Below, piece by piece: positions 1 through 7,383 of a stretch of DNA of 17,952 bases; position 1 is the first letter of the stretch, and each line of letters starts with the position of its first letter. Source of the DNA: Gammaproteobacteria bacterium (lineage in GTDB: Bacteria > Pseudomonadota > Gammaproteobacteria > UBA6429); contig QIKU01000166.1 in the NCBI GenBank assembly GCA_003232015.1, positions 1 through 17,952 of the forward strand. Reading direction: 5' to 3'. The position numbers and the translations under genes were made by a program. A model generated the notes under the pieces. That model saw nothing but the letters and a program-made list of their open reading frames with translations, did no database searches and was not told the DNA's origin.

Positions 1-52
1 CGGATTGTCTTGCCGACATAATGGCTATGAATTATTTAAGTGTTGGATCGTA

Positions 53-493
53 ATGACGTATTTGTTAAAAAAAGATCGTAATCGTCGCCCGATGTGGTAT
101 TTCGAGCGGAATTATTGCGCCTTAACTGAAATGCTGGATCAGGCACGTTTGTTGGAATTTGGCCGGATTCAGTTTGAACTGGGTGCTTATCCGGTCGAGC
201 TTGAGGTGTTGGAAGAAACGCGCTATACCATTTTGCTTAAAATACTACAAAAATTCAGTGCCACGGATCTAATACTCCGAGATGTCACTTTTACGGTACG
301 GATTTATCAGGATGCACGGCTCGCCGAAGTGATTAGTTATCAAGGGCGGCACAGCATTCAATATAAATACCCCTATCCAAACGAAGGTATGTTTTTACCG
401 GATGAAAAAAAGCAATGCAACCTGCTTTTATACGACTGGCTTAATGCCTGTTCTCGACTAAACTACAAAGAGTCATTAATTGAGAACTGTTGA
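53..493 (+). CDS. yqiB: YqiB-family (DUF1249) protein
   Basis: The product is a small soluble protein of 146 residues that resembles the YqiB/DUF1249 family of gammaproteobacteria. Its biochemical role is not established. Family-like features are the basic N-terminus (LLKKDRNRRP), the N-Y-x-x-L-T/E-M-L segment shortly after it, and a C-terminal section with YKYPYPNEGMFLPDEKKQ and a W-L-N-x-C end. In E. coli the gene sits in the nudF-yqiB-cpdA neighbourhood, so the sequence left of the window may hold nudF, but that cannot be seen. The frame is open upstream to a TTG at position 5, adding 16 residues. I prefer the ATG at 53 because it gives a length close to the E. coli protein (140 residues). 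No strong Shine-Dalgarno sequence separates the two options. Family assignment is from recall of the motif pattern, not a search. Confidence 0.8.
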   Translation: MTYLLKKDRNRRPMWYFERNYCALTEMLDQARLLEFGRIQFELGAYPVELEVLEETRYTILLKILQKFSATDLILRDVTFTVRIYQDARLAEVISYQGRHSIQYKYPYPNEGMFLPDEKKQCNLLLYDWLNACSRLNYKESLIENC

Positions 494-535
494 ACATCCT
501 GTGACTTTACTTTCCATCCAGTTGGAATACTTTTT

Positions 536-1204
536 ATGCTGAGTGCTGGGTTTAGAAATGGGCACCCCCCCGGATTGTTAATATCTGCTGTTATAGCGGT
601 TGCTTTTAGTTTGTTTTATCTTCCATATAGTTTAGCCGGTACACTCCAGGCTCTGGACGCCCAGGCTAAGGGTGATTTCAAGACGGCCGCCACGATGTGG
701 CAAGAGCTCGCCAATGAAGGTGACGTCATTGCGCAATATAATCTCGCGATACTGTATAAACGGGGTGAGGGCGTCAACATCGATAATAATATGTCAAACT
801 ACTGGCTGACCATGGCGGCTCGTCAAGGCATGGTACAGGCATATCAAAGCTTGAATACCAACAGTGTACAGGCCTCGGAACAACGACTGTCGGTCAGGAC
901 AGTGCCCGTTGACCCCCAGCAATGGGTCTCTTCTCAGAATCCACGCTATTACACGCTGCAATTAGCCAGCAGCACCAATCGACAGTTGATCGAAAAATAC
1001 TATTCTCTCAATGATTTAAGTGGAAAAGCCGGCTATTACAGTTCAATGAGGCAAGGTGAACGTTGGTATGCATTGGTTTATGGCGCTTATGACTCGGTGC
1101 ATTCGGCAAAATCGGCGATCACCGATCTTCCCCAGGATCTTCGAAAATGGTCTCCCTGGGTTCGTAACATCCGCTCAATCCATAAAATCATGATTCGTGA
1201 GTAA
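536..1204 (+). CDS. Envelope protein with Sel1/TPR-like repeats and C-terminal SPOR domain (DamX-like)
   Basis: This 222-residue protein has an N-terminal hydrophobic stretch at about 14-35, either a signal peptide ending near LAG or a membrane anchor. Residues about 36-105 form Sel1-like helical repeats (AQYNLAILYKRGEGV, then WLTMAARQGMVQAY). A SPOR domain follows at about 137-215, recognisable from YYTLQLASS, RWYALVYGAY and PWVRNIRSIHK, very like the SPOR domain of DamX. SPOR domains bind denuded peptidoglycan glycans and usually target proteins to the division septum, so a periplasmic cell-wall or division role is likely. It follows the yqiB-like gene after 42 nt on the same strand and ends before the pigment operon. 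It probably belongs to the core chromosome rather than to the cluster. The exact partner or process is unknown. Confidence 0.8.
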   Translation: MLSAGFRNGHPPGLLISAVIAVAFSLFYLPYSLAGTLQALDAQAKGDFKTAATMWQELANEGDVIAQYNLAILYKRGEGVNIDNNMSNYWLTMAARQGMVQAYQSLNTNSVQASEQRLSVRTVPVDPQQWVSSQNPRYYTLQLASSTNRQLIEKYYSLNDLSGKAGYYSSMRQGERWYALVYGAYDSVHSAKSAITDLPQDLRKWSPWVRNIRSIHKIMIRE

Positions 1205-1227
1205 ATCCCGGTGGATGCCTAAAAGGG

Positions 1228-1248
1228 GATAAAAATCAGCTTTTTATC
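1228..1248 (+). terminator. AT-rich hairpin after the SPOR gene, possible weak terminator
   Basis: Perfect 8-bp inverted repeat GATAAAAA / TTTTTATC with a 5-nt loop (TCAGC), beginning 24 nt after the stop codon of the SPOR gene. The T-tract lies inside the stem and no U-run follows, so it is at best a weak intrinsic terminator. Its position between the left-flank genes and the next promoter is what makes it plausible. Confidence 0.3.
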
Positions 1249-1271
1249 GCTTCTATTACTGGTCAGAATGG

Positions 1272-1300
1272 TTGCCATTTTGTGGCCTGAGCACTAAAAT
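1272..1300 (+). promoter_or_regulatory. Candidate sigma-70 promoter of the ape operon
   Basis: A -35 box TTGCCA (1272-1277) and a -10 box TAAAAT (1295-1300) are separated by exactly 17 nt. Each matches the E. coli consensus at 5 of 6 positions. Transcription would start near 1307 and leave a leader of about 73 nt before the TTG start of apeC. The -35 box lies within a short inverted repeat AATGG-TTG-CCATT (1267-1279) that could be an operator half-site pair. A second TATAAT (1350-1355) has no good -35 at the proper distance. No transcript data are available, so this is sequence inference only. Confidence 0.5.
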
Positions 1301-1379
1301 TTCTCGCTACACTCCCTATATGTTGTGTGTATTTATGGCCTATAACCATTATAATAATACGGCATAAGCAGGATAAATT

Positions 1380-2096
1380 TTGAGAATAGACTTCGTTTTA
1401 GATGCCTGGTGCGCTTTTTCTCCTGGCGGGTTACCACACCCATCTGTCGAGCTTCTGGATCAAAAGATGGCGACCGATGTGACGTTTTTACCTCCCATAA
1501 AACGCCGTCGCTTGAGTGCGCTTAGTCGTTTGAGTCTGCGCCTGGCCTATACGGTAGCGCCAGAATTTCAGGGCAACTGTGTATTTGGATCACAGCATGG
1601 CGAACTGGTTACGACACAAGGTTTATTGCAAAGCATTGTCGAGCAGCAAGTCGTGTCGCCTGCCGGCTTTAGTGCTTCAGTACACAATACAGCTGCAGGT
1701 TTGCATTCGATTAATAATCATAATGCGGCCGCCTGCAGCTCGATTGCAGCAGGTCGTGATACGTTGGTGATGTGTTTTGTTGAAGCCTATGGTTTGTTGC
1801 AGCATGCTCAACACGAGCAGGTATTAGTGGTTTTTGCGGATGATCGCTTGCCCGACGAATTGGCCGAGTTTGTGAGATTCAACCAATTGCACGGTTTTGC
1901 TGCGGTTGTTAGTTTGCAGAATGAGAGAAAGGCGTCAGGATTGGTCAGTATTCGGCTCGAGCACGCAGCGAGAAAATTTGAAATAGTTGATAACGATCCG
2001 ATACGTGCTGTAGTGGGCTGTTTACTTGAACGGCATTCGCAGTGCAGCACGTCCGGGGAGCAAAATGATTGGGGTTGGCAATTTGATGTTACATAA
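1380..2096 (+). CDS. apeC: ApeC, cysteine-less ketosynthase-like partner (chain-length-factor type)
   Basis: This 238-residue protein resembles the short beta-ketoacyl-synthase N-terminal-like family (Ketoacyl-synt_2) found at the head of aryl polyene and xanthomonadin-type clusters. Family marks are DAWCAFSPGG at the N-terminus, the LPPIKRRRLSALSR segment, VFGSQHGE, and FSASVHNTAAGL where a ketosynthase would have its TACxS nucleophile motif. No catalytic cysteine is seen in that motif, and the C-terminal His-containing motifs of a full ketosynthase are absent. In Xenorhabdus the equivalent protein forms a complex with ApeO, so it is inferred to be the non-catalytic half of the chain-extending pair. 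It starts with TTG at 1380, preceded by AGGA (1370-1373) at good spacing; no in-frame ATG lies near enough to retain the conserved N-terminus. It is the first gene of the operon and overlaps apeD by 32 nt. Confidence 0.85.
   Translation: MRIDFVLDAWCAFSPGGLPHPSVELLDQKMATDVTFLPPIKRRRLSALSRLSLRLAYTVAPEFQGNCVFGSQHGELVTTQGLLQSIVEQQVVSPAGFSASVHNTAAGLHSINNHNAAACSSIAAGRDTLVMCFVEAYGLLQHAQHEQVLVVFADDRLPDELAEFVRFNQLHGFAAVVSLQNERKASGLVSIRLEHAARKFEIVDNDPIRAVVGCLLERHSQCSTSGEQNDWGWQFDVT
2055..2060 (+). promoter_or_regulatory. Ribosome binding site deciding the apeD start
   Basis: GGGGAG lies 4 nt before the ATG at 2065, inside the end of apeC. The same frame is open from an ATG at 2026, but that start has no comparable site, so 2065 is chosen. 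Confidence 0.6.
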
Positions 2097-2889
2097 AATA
2101 TTTTATATTTGGCGATTGCTCGCGACCGGTTGGTGTTTTTTCACCTTTAGCCTGGGTGGGCTATTGCTTGCCGTATTGGTATTCCCAATTATTAATCTCA
2201 CTGCTGTGTTTTCTTCCGACGAGCAACTTAAGCACTACCGTGCCCAGGCCGTGATTCATTACGCATTTAAGTTTTTTCTCTGGCAGATGGTCATTCTAGG
2301 CATTATGCGCATGAATATTGTCGGGATGGAAAAGCTGAATAACGGTAAAGCCAGTTTGATCCTGGCCAACCACCCAACTTTAGTAGATGTGGTTCTGTTG
2401 ATATCGGTCATTAAGCGCACAAATTGTGTGGTAAAAACCAGTTTATTTAAAGATCCATTTTTGAATGGAGTTGTTAAAGCAGCAGGCTATATTAACAACG
2501 ATGGAACCGATGCTGTTATAGACGATTGCGCTGCGGCGCTGAAGGCCGGAGATAACCTGGTCATTTTCCCGGAAGGAACGCGTTCGGTGCCAGGCCGGGC
2601 GATGAAGTTTCAGCGCGGTGCGGCGCATATAGCGACCCGTAGTGGTGCAGCAGTTGTGCCCGTGACAATAACCTGCGATCCACCTACATTAACCAAGGCT
2701 CAAAAGTGGTATCATATCCCCAGTCGTCGGTTCTGTTTGACCGCTGAAGTGGGGGATCCACTTGATATTAGTGAGATAGTTCTATGTGATGAGCCTGCGA
2801 GCTTAACCTCGCGTCGTTTGACCCGATTTTTACACGAGTATTTTACCGGAAGGTTGGAGCAGTTTGGAATTATTAGAACAAGAGCTTAA
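2065..2889 (+). CDS. apeD: ApeD, PlsC-type membrane acyltransferase
   Basis: This 274-residue membrane-associated acyltransferase belongs to the lysophospholipid acyltransferase (PlsC/LPLAT) superfamily. The catalytic H-x4-D motif is NHPTLVD (His103, Asp108), and the second family motif FPEGTRS is at 168-174. A hydrophobic segment at about 18-45 and another at about 65-82 precede the catalytic domain, suggesting attachment to the inner membrane with cytoplasmic catalysis. In aryl polyene clusters this gene is thought to help acylate the lipid carrier of the pigment, though its exact acceptor is not established. It overlaps apeC by 32 nt and apeE by 26 nt, which points to translational coupling. 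The start at 2065 is chosen from its ribosome binding site. Family assignment is firm; substrate is inference. Confidence 0.87.
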   Translation: MIGVGNLMLHKIFYIWRLLATGWCFFTFSLGGLLLAVLVFPIINLTAVFSSDEQLKHYRAQAVIHYAFKFFLWQMVILGIMRMNIVGMEKLNNGKASLILANHPTLVDVVLLISVIKRTNCVVKTSLFKDPFLNGVVKAAGYINNDGTDAVIDDCAAALKAGDNLVIFPEGTRSVPGRAMKFQRGAAHIATRSGAAVVPVTITCDPPTLTKAQKWYHIPSRRFCLTAEVGDPLDISEIVLCDEPASLTSRRLTRFLHEYFTGRLEQFGIIRTRA

Positions 2890-3121
2890 GGCCCTGATTA
2901 TTGAGGTGCTTGATTTAGAAGACATCACCGTTGATGATATTAATTCCGAAGAGCCTTTATTTGTTGATGGTCTAGGTCTGGATTCAATTGATGCGCTGGA
3001 ACTGGGTGTGGCACTACAAAAGCGTTACGGTGTAAAAATTGAGACGGAAGGCGAGCAAACGCGAGAGCTATTTGCCTCAGTAAAAAATTTAGCAAAATTT
3101 GTGTTTGAAAATAAAAATTAA
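2864..3121 (+). CDS. apeE: ApeE, acyl carrier protein
   Basis: An 85-residue acyl carrier protein. The phosphopantetheine attachment site is Ser41 in GLGLDSIDALEL, the usual D-S-[IL]-D signature, followed by the helix III region FASVKNLAKFV. It would carry the aryl starter or the growing polyene as a thioester in the cytoplasm. Its start is TTG at 2864, preceded by GGAG (2856-2859) and lying within the end of apeD. The open frame has no in-frame ATG near the front that would keep the first helix (ELLEQELKALIIEVL) intact. It is one of two consecutive carrier proteins, a conserved arrangement in this cluster type. No phosphopantetheinyl transferase is seen in the window, so activation must come from a gene elsewhere. 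Confidence 0.92.
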   Translation: MELLEQELKALIIEVLDLEDITVDDINSEEPLFVDGLGLDSIDALELGVALQKRYGVKIETEGEQTRELFASVKNLAKFVFENKN

Positions 3122-3140
3122 TGGGATTGGAACGTTATCG

Positions 3141-3389
3141 ATGCAAACGAAAGATGAGATTTTTAAAAAAATAACCGGTGTCTTAGAAGAGTTATTTGAA
3201 GTTGATAAAAGTAAAATCGAACTAAGCTCACACCTTTATAACGATCTGGATTTAGACAGCATTGATGCGGTTGATTTAGTGATCAAGCTAAAAGAAATAA
3301 CAGGTAAAATGGCCTCGCCAGAGGAGTTTAAGTCCGTTCGCACAGTTGGGGATGTTGTTGACATAATACATAATTTGTTAGACGATTAA
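3141..3389 (+). CDS. apeF: ApeF, second acyl carrier protein
   Basis: An 82-residue acyl carrier protein with the phosphopantetheine serine at Ser40 in DLDLDSIDAVDL. Helix III and the following segment read FKSVRTVGDVVDII. It differs markedly from ApeE, which has GLGLDS, so the two are paralogues with probably different partners rather than a recent duplication. The frame is open upstream to 3099, but that would overlap apeE and add a 14-residue extension unlike any carrier protein. The ATG at 3141 is preferred, with GGAA at 3129-3132. It lies 19 nt after apeE, the largest gap in the operon, and directly abuts apeG. Confidence 0.92.
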   Translation: MQTKDEIFKKITGVLEELFEVDKSKIELSSHLYNDLDLDSIDAVDLVIKLKEITGKMASPEEFKSVRTVGDVVDIIHNLLDD

Positions 3390-3953
3390 ATGTATAACCT
3401 GATTAAGGTTGTAGTAGTAATTCTCCTATTACTTTATCCAATATTTATCTATCTTGGTATAAAATATTTTTCCCTTTCACAATTAATTTTATTTTTAGCC
3501 GTTCTTTTTGCGGTGCGCGTTGTATTGATCCGAAAAAGTAGCAAAACGGCTCGGTTCCAGGTGGTGTTTGCGGTCATGATTGGGGGTATCCTGATAGGTT
3601 TGACCTGGATGTTTGATTCAGTCGAATATTTAAAATGGTATCCGGTTGGTTTGAATATCGTTTTTTTTATCGTATTTATTGCCTCTCTGATTTCTCCTCC
3701 CAGTGTCATTGAACAAATTGCCCGAATCCATCACAAAGATTTACCGTCTGGCGGGATTGCTTATACTCGCAAGGTTACTATTATCTGGGCAGTTTTCTTT
3801 GTCATTAATGCACTGATCTCAAGTTGGACCGTGCTATACGGGACGATGGAGACATGGACCCTTTATAACGGCCTAATCTCCTATGCTCTAATGGGCACGA
3901 TTTTAGCATTAGAAGTCTTGCTTCGAAAATATTTTGTTGGGCAAGTGAAATGA
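3390..3953 (+). CDS. apeG: ApeG, polytopic inner-membrane protein (COG4648-like)
   Basis: A 187-residue integral membrane protein with about six hydrophobic segments, near residues 4-22, 29-47, 56-74, 85-102, 129-149 and 157-177. A conserved-looking loop SPPSVIEQIARI follows the fourth segment. It resembles the membrane protein found between the carrier proteins and the ligase in aryl polyene clusters. Its function is not known, and I see no catalytic motif. A scaffold or a lipid-handling role at the inner membrane is possible but unproven. Its ATG directly follows the apeF stop codon, and its TGA overlaps the apeH ATG (ATGA), so its translation is likely tied to both. Confidence 0.75.
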   Translation: MYNLIKVVVVILLLLYPIFIYLGIKYFSLSQLILFLAVLFAVRVVLIRKSSKTARFQVVFAVMIGGILIGLTWMFDSVEYLKWYPVGLNIVFFIVFIASLISPPSVIEQIARIHHKDLPSGGIAYTRKVTIIWAVFFVINALISSWTVLYGTMETWTLYNGLISYALMGTILALEVLLRKYFVGQVK

Positions 3954-5341
3954 TCCAACTTGATATTGAACAGATTAGTTTTGAGTATTTACTCAACAGT
4001 CGTAACGAACGGGTGGTTAGTTTTGGTGCTGGGGATTCATTAAACTGGTCGCAATTACGTCGGCGTGTTTTTTTGTTACGAAATAAACTGCACGAATCAG
4101 CGCATGAAAACTGGATTTTGGCTTCTAATTCCAGGCGTACATTTATTGTTGGCTTGTTGGCGTTGGTTGCGGCAAAAAAAGAGATCTTCCTGGCAGCGAA
4201 CAATTTAGCGGGCACCTTAGCTAATACCGTTCATGGTGCACAGGCATTCTTAACCGATCTGGATCTTGATACGGATTTACCTGTTTTACGTTTAACGGAT
4301 TTAGAAGGTGAGCCAGAGTATGATGACATCCACCTTGATCCTGGTTTGCAATTTATTCAGATATGCACTTCAGGTTCAAGTGGCGAGCCGAAACAGATCC
4401 GAAAATCATTAGCCACACTGGAATCCGAACTTCGGTGTTTAGAAAGGCAGTGGGGAGGGTTAGTTGACAATAAGGTGGTTATCAGTACCGTTTCGCATCA
4501 ACATATCTACGGACTATTATTCAGGCTGTTGTGGCCGCTAATGACGAACAGAGTCTTCGTTGAAGAAAATATTGAGTATCCTGAGCAAATAGCCACATTG
4601 GCAAAAAAATATGGCAATTTAATTTTAATATCGAGCCCGGCATACCTGAAACGAATGGCCAGCGTTTTGAATAAAGACGTCATGCAGCAAAGGGTAAAGG
4701 CAATCTATTCATCGGGCGGGCCATTGGATCATGCTACGGCTATTTTTTACACAAATCAATTTACGACGACGCCGATTGAAGTCCTGGGCAGTACCGAAAC
4801 CGGTGGAATTGCGCATCGTCAACAAACTGATCAGGAAGAACTATTATGGCAAAAATTTGATGAGGTGGAGATACGTCAGGAGCCGAAAAATGGAGCGCTT
4901 GTGGTTAAATCTCCCTTTTGCTTTAGCCAGGACTGGTATGAAATGGGCGATGTCGTTGAGTTGAAATCCAGTGCAATGTTTAAGCTATTGGGTCGACGGG
5001 ATCGTATCGTCAAACTAGAGGAAAAGCGTATTTCACTCGATCAAATGGAGACGATTTTAGGTCAAAGTGAGTGTATTGAGCAGGCTAAAATCACCGTATT
5101 ACAGGGACATCGTACTATTCTGGGCGGGGTATGTATACTCAGTGCAACCGGCACGAAATTATTTGCACAACTTAGCCGCCGGGAGTTTTCTGAACAGCTA
5201 CGTGAATACATGTCGTATTATTTTGATCGCGTTACCTTGCCCAGAAAGTGGCGTTATGTACCCGATTTTCCCTATAATACTCAGGGTAAGTTAACTCAGG
5301 CTGATCTGGCCCGATTATTTGATAAGGAACAGTATGATTGA
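3950..5341 (+). CDS. apeH: ApeH, aryl acid adenylating enzyme (acyl-ACP ligase-like)
   Basis: A 463-residue member of the ANL (AMP-binding) superfamily. Motifs in order are the phosphate loop TSGSSGEPK (140-148), SHQHIYGL (182-189), GSTETGG (280-286), GDVVEL with Asp334 for ribose contact, and the hinge GRRDRIVK (348-355). Near the end, TQGKLTQ supplies the likely catalytic lysine (Lys447). The protein is shorter than typical CoA ligases of over 500 residues, as usual for this cluster type. It is inferred to activate the aromatic starter acid with ATP and load it onto ApeE or ApeF. In E. coli-like clusters the substrate is a hydroxybenzoate. Here the ammonia-lyase in the same operon makes an arylacrylate such as p-coumarate a strong alternative. 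It overlaps apeG by 4 nt and apeI by 8 nt. Confidence 0.87.
   Translation: MIQLDIEQISFEYLLNSRNERVVSFGAGDSLNWSQLRRRVFLLRNKLHESAHENWILASNSRRTFIVGLLALVAAKKEIFLAANNLAGTLANTVHGAQAFLTDLDLDTDLPVLRLTDLEGEPEYDDIHLDPGLQFIQICTSGSSGEPKQIRKSLATLESELRCLERQWGGLVDNKVVISTVSHQHIYGLLFRLLWPLMTNRVFVEENIEYPEQIATLAKKYGNLILISSPAYLKRMASVLNKDVMQQRVKAIYSSGGPLDHATAIFYTNQFTTTPIEVLGSTETGGIAHRQQTDQEELLWQKFDEVEIRQEPKNGALVVKSPFCFSQDWYEMGDVVELKSSAMFKLLGRRDRIVKLEEKRISLDQMETILGQSECIEQAKITVLQGHRTILGGVCILSATGTKLFAQLSRREFSEQLREYMSYYFDRVTLPRKWRYVPDFPYNTQGKLTQADLARLFDKEQYD
5324..5328 (+). promoter_or_regulatory. Ribosome binding site deciding the apeI start
   Basis: AAGGA lies 5 nt before the ATG at 5334, within the end of apeH. 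An upstream in-frame start at 5319 has no such site, so apeI is started at 5334. Confidence 0.6.
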
Positions 5342-5672
5342 GTGTCCGGAGATTTTGTCCAGCAGCAATATTGAAGGGGGTGTGGTGTTGCAATTGAGGA
5401 TACCGGCTGAGCTTAGTTATTTTCGGGGGCATTTCCCTGTCCATCCTGTTGTGCCTGGGGTAGTTCAGTTACGTTGGATAGAAATCCTGGCAAGGCAATT
5501 TAATCTTACCGATGGTGAATTTCAACGCGTGGATAAACTCAAATTTATGCGCATCATGACAAAAAACCATGAAGTTGAATTAGAGCTTAGTCAGCCATCA
5601 GCCAATACCGTTCAGTTTAAATATTTTTCTGATCATGGCATCCATGCCTCTGGCAAAATGTTTTTTAGATAG
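5334..5672 (+). CDS. apeI: ApeI, hotdog-fold dehydratase subunit
   Basis: A 112-residue single hotdog-domain protein similar to FabZ-type 3-hydroxyacyl-ACP dehydratases. The signature is YFRGHFPVHPVVPGVVQL, in which His33 of GHFP is the expected catalytic histidine. The usual FabZ acidic segment after PG (E-A-x-A-Q) is replaced by LRWIEIL, so the second catalytic residue may be altered or supplied by a partner. In Xenorhabdus the ApeI and ApeP proteins form a heterodimeric dehydratase, which fits an incomplete site in each. It would remove water from 3-hydroxyacyl intermediates to give the trans double bonds of the polyene. It overlaps apeH by 8 nt and is followed after 6 nt by apeJ. Confidence 0.85.
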   Translation: MIECPEILSSSNIEGGVVLQLRIPAELSYFRGHFPVHPVVPGVVQLRWIEILARQFNLTDGEFQRVDKLKFMRIMTKNHEVELELSQPSANTVQFKYFSDHGIHASGKMFFR

Positions 5673-5678
5673 CCGAAT

Positions 5679-7382
5679 ATGCCAAGATTTTGTGCTGTCA
5701 TTCCCTGTTACAACCATCATGCCGTTATTGCTGATACGGTGCGGGCATTATTAGAATATGTCGAGATGGTTATTATTGTTGATGATGGTAGCCGTGATGA
5801 GACTCGACTTATTCTGGAGCAATTAGCCGAGTTATACGGCAAAAAACTATTGTTACACCGCTTTGATGTAAATCAGGGTAAAGGTGTGGCCATGCTTAAG
5901 GCATTCAGGTTAGCCGATGAGTCAGGTTTCACACATGCCGTGCAGGTCGATGCAGATGGCCAACATGATTTGGCTAATACGGCACTCATGATCGAACACG
6001 CACGGACGTTTCCTGACGCATTGGTGACGGCCATTCCTGAGTATGATGACACGGTTAACCAGCTACGTTTTATCATGCGTTATATTACTCATTTTTGGGT
6101 TTGGATAGAGACCTTGTCATTCCAGATCAAGGATTCTATGTGCGGTTTTCGTGTTTACCCATTAAAAAAAACCGTCGGACTTATTAACAATACGAGTATC
6201 GGAACGCACATGGATTTTGATACGGATATTATTGTGAAACTGTATTGGCAAGGAGTGGATGTCATCAATGTGCCGACTCGAGTGCGATACCCTCAGGATG
6301 GCAGTTCAAATTTCCGAATATTTAAAGACAATGTATTGATATCACTAATGCATACCAGGCTTGTTATCGGCATGTTATTTAGATTGCCAAAGTTAATGTT
6401 TAGAAATATGTCACGTAATGATGAGTTTCATCAACACTGGTCGAGTCATAAAGAAAAAGGAACCTATTGGGGGCTGAAAACGTTATTCACTATCTATAAG
6501 TGGTTTGGTCGTGGAATATTCAGTGTAATTCTGCAACCGGTTATTTTCTTTTTCTTTATCTTTAGTCCAGAAAAACGCCGGGCATCCCGCCAATACTTAA
6601 AAATTATATATCAAAACATGGGCATTAAAACGACAGTTCGGTGGTATCATGTTTATAAACATTTTTTAACTTTTGGCCATAATAGCCTGGATAAATTAGC
6701 GGCATGGCTTGAAAAAGATTTGACGATAAAGGAATTTCATGGGGCAGAAGAATATCATATGCTCGAACAAAAAGAGCAGGGAGCTGTTTTTATCGGTTCG
6801 CATCTAGGTAATCTTGAATACTGTCGTGCCCTGGCAAAAAATAAAACCAGCAAAACGATCAATGCGGTGATGTTTACTGAGCATGCTGAAAACTTTACTC
6901 GCACTTTGCGGGAAGTAAATCCTGACTTTGATGTTAATCTGGAACAAGTAAGCTCGTTTGGTGTTGATACAGCAATTCGTTTTCGTGAAAAAATCAGCAA
7001 GGGCGAAATCCTGGTTATCGTTGGCGATCGGACTTCTCCATTTGCTCATGACCGAAATATCTATGCAGATTTTTTTGGGAAGCCAGCTGCATTCCCGCAA
7101 GGTCCGTTTGTGCTGGCCAGTCTAATGGAATGCCCTGTTTACTTGCTGTTTTGCATTAATGATGGTGCGGGATATAAAATTTATTTAGAACATTTTTCCG
7201 ACAATGCAAAATTGCCACGCAACAAACGTGAGTCGGCGCTAAATGATTTAATCAATAATTACGCTAAACGTTTAGAGTTCTATTGTAAAAAAGCGCCACT
7301 CCAATGGTTTAATTTTTTTGATTTTTGGGCAGCAGAAGATAAATCATTATCGAAAAACACTGAGGAAGTAAAGGTAAATTAA
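5679..7382 (+). CDS. apeJ: ApeJ, fused GT2 glycosyltransferase and HtrB-type acyltransferase
   Basis: A 567-residue two-domain protein. Residues about 1-240 are a GT-A family 2 glycosyltransferase with CAVIPCYNH, VIIVDDGSRDET and the metal-binding DADGQ (Asp91, Asp93), then SMCGFRVYPL. A linker with a hydrophobic segment at about 278-296 (ILQPVIFFFFIF) leads to a lauroyl/myristoyl acyltransferase-like domain at about 295-560. That domain contains GSHLGNLEY (His375 and Glu380 as the expected catalytic pair), LVIVGDRT and FPQGPFVLA. Such fusions are characteristic of aryl polyene and flexirubin clusters. The pairing suggests sugar transfer plus acylation during assembly of the glycolipid anchor on the inner membrane. 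Actual donor and acceptor are unknown. It starts 6 nt after apeI and ends 1 nt before the ammonia-lyase gene. Confidence 0.87.
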   Translation: MPRFCAVIPCYNHHAVIADTVRALLEYVEMVIIVDDGSRDETRLILEQLAELYGKKLLLHRFDVNQGKGVAMLKAFRLADESGFTHAVQVDADGQHDLANTALMIEHARTFPDALVTAIPEYDDTVNQLRFIMRYITHFWVWIETLSFQIKDSMCGFRVYPLKKTVGLINNTSIGTHMDFDTDIIVKLYWQGVDVINVPTRVRYPQDGSSNFRIFKDNVLISLMHTRLVIGMLFRLPKLMFRNMSRNDEFHQHWSSHKEKGTYWGLKTLFTIYKWFGRGIFSVILQPVIFFFFIFSPEKRRASRQYLKIIYQNMGIKTTVRWYHVYKHFLTFGHNSLDKLAAWLEKDLTIKEFHGAEEYHMLEQKEQGAVFIGSHLGNLEYCRALAKNKTSKTINAVMFTEHAENFTRTLREVNPDFDVNLEQVSSFGVDTAIRFREKISKGEILVIVGDRTSPFAHDRNIYADFFGKPAAFPQGPFVLASLMECPVYLLFCINDGAGYKIYLEHFSDNAKLPRNKRESALNDLINNYAKRLEFYCKKAPLQWFNFFDFWAAEDKSLSKNTEEVKVN

Positions 7383-7383
7383 T

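Noticed and set aside
1350..1355. Perfect TATAAT as the main promoter of the operon
   Set aside because: No acceptable -35 element lies 16-18 nt upstream and there is no extended -10; the pair at 1272-1300 is better.
1579..1770. 63-codon frame within apeC on the plus strand
   Set aside because: Out-of-frame shadow of apeC, which has family motifs along its length.
3099..3140. N-terminal extension of ApeF
   Set aside because: It would overlap apeE and add a short basic stretch not found in carrier proteins; the ATG at 3141 gives a standard 82-residue protein.
3805..4215. 136-codon open frame on the minus strand across the apeG/apeH junction
   Set aside because: It is antisense to two well-supported coding genes, has no recognisable motif, and its composition mirrors the opposite strand.
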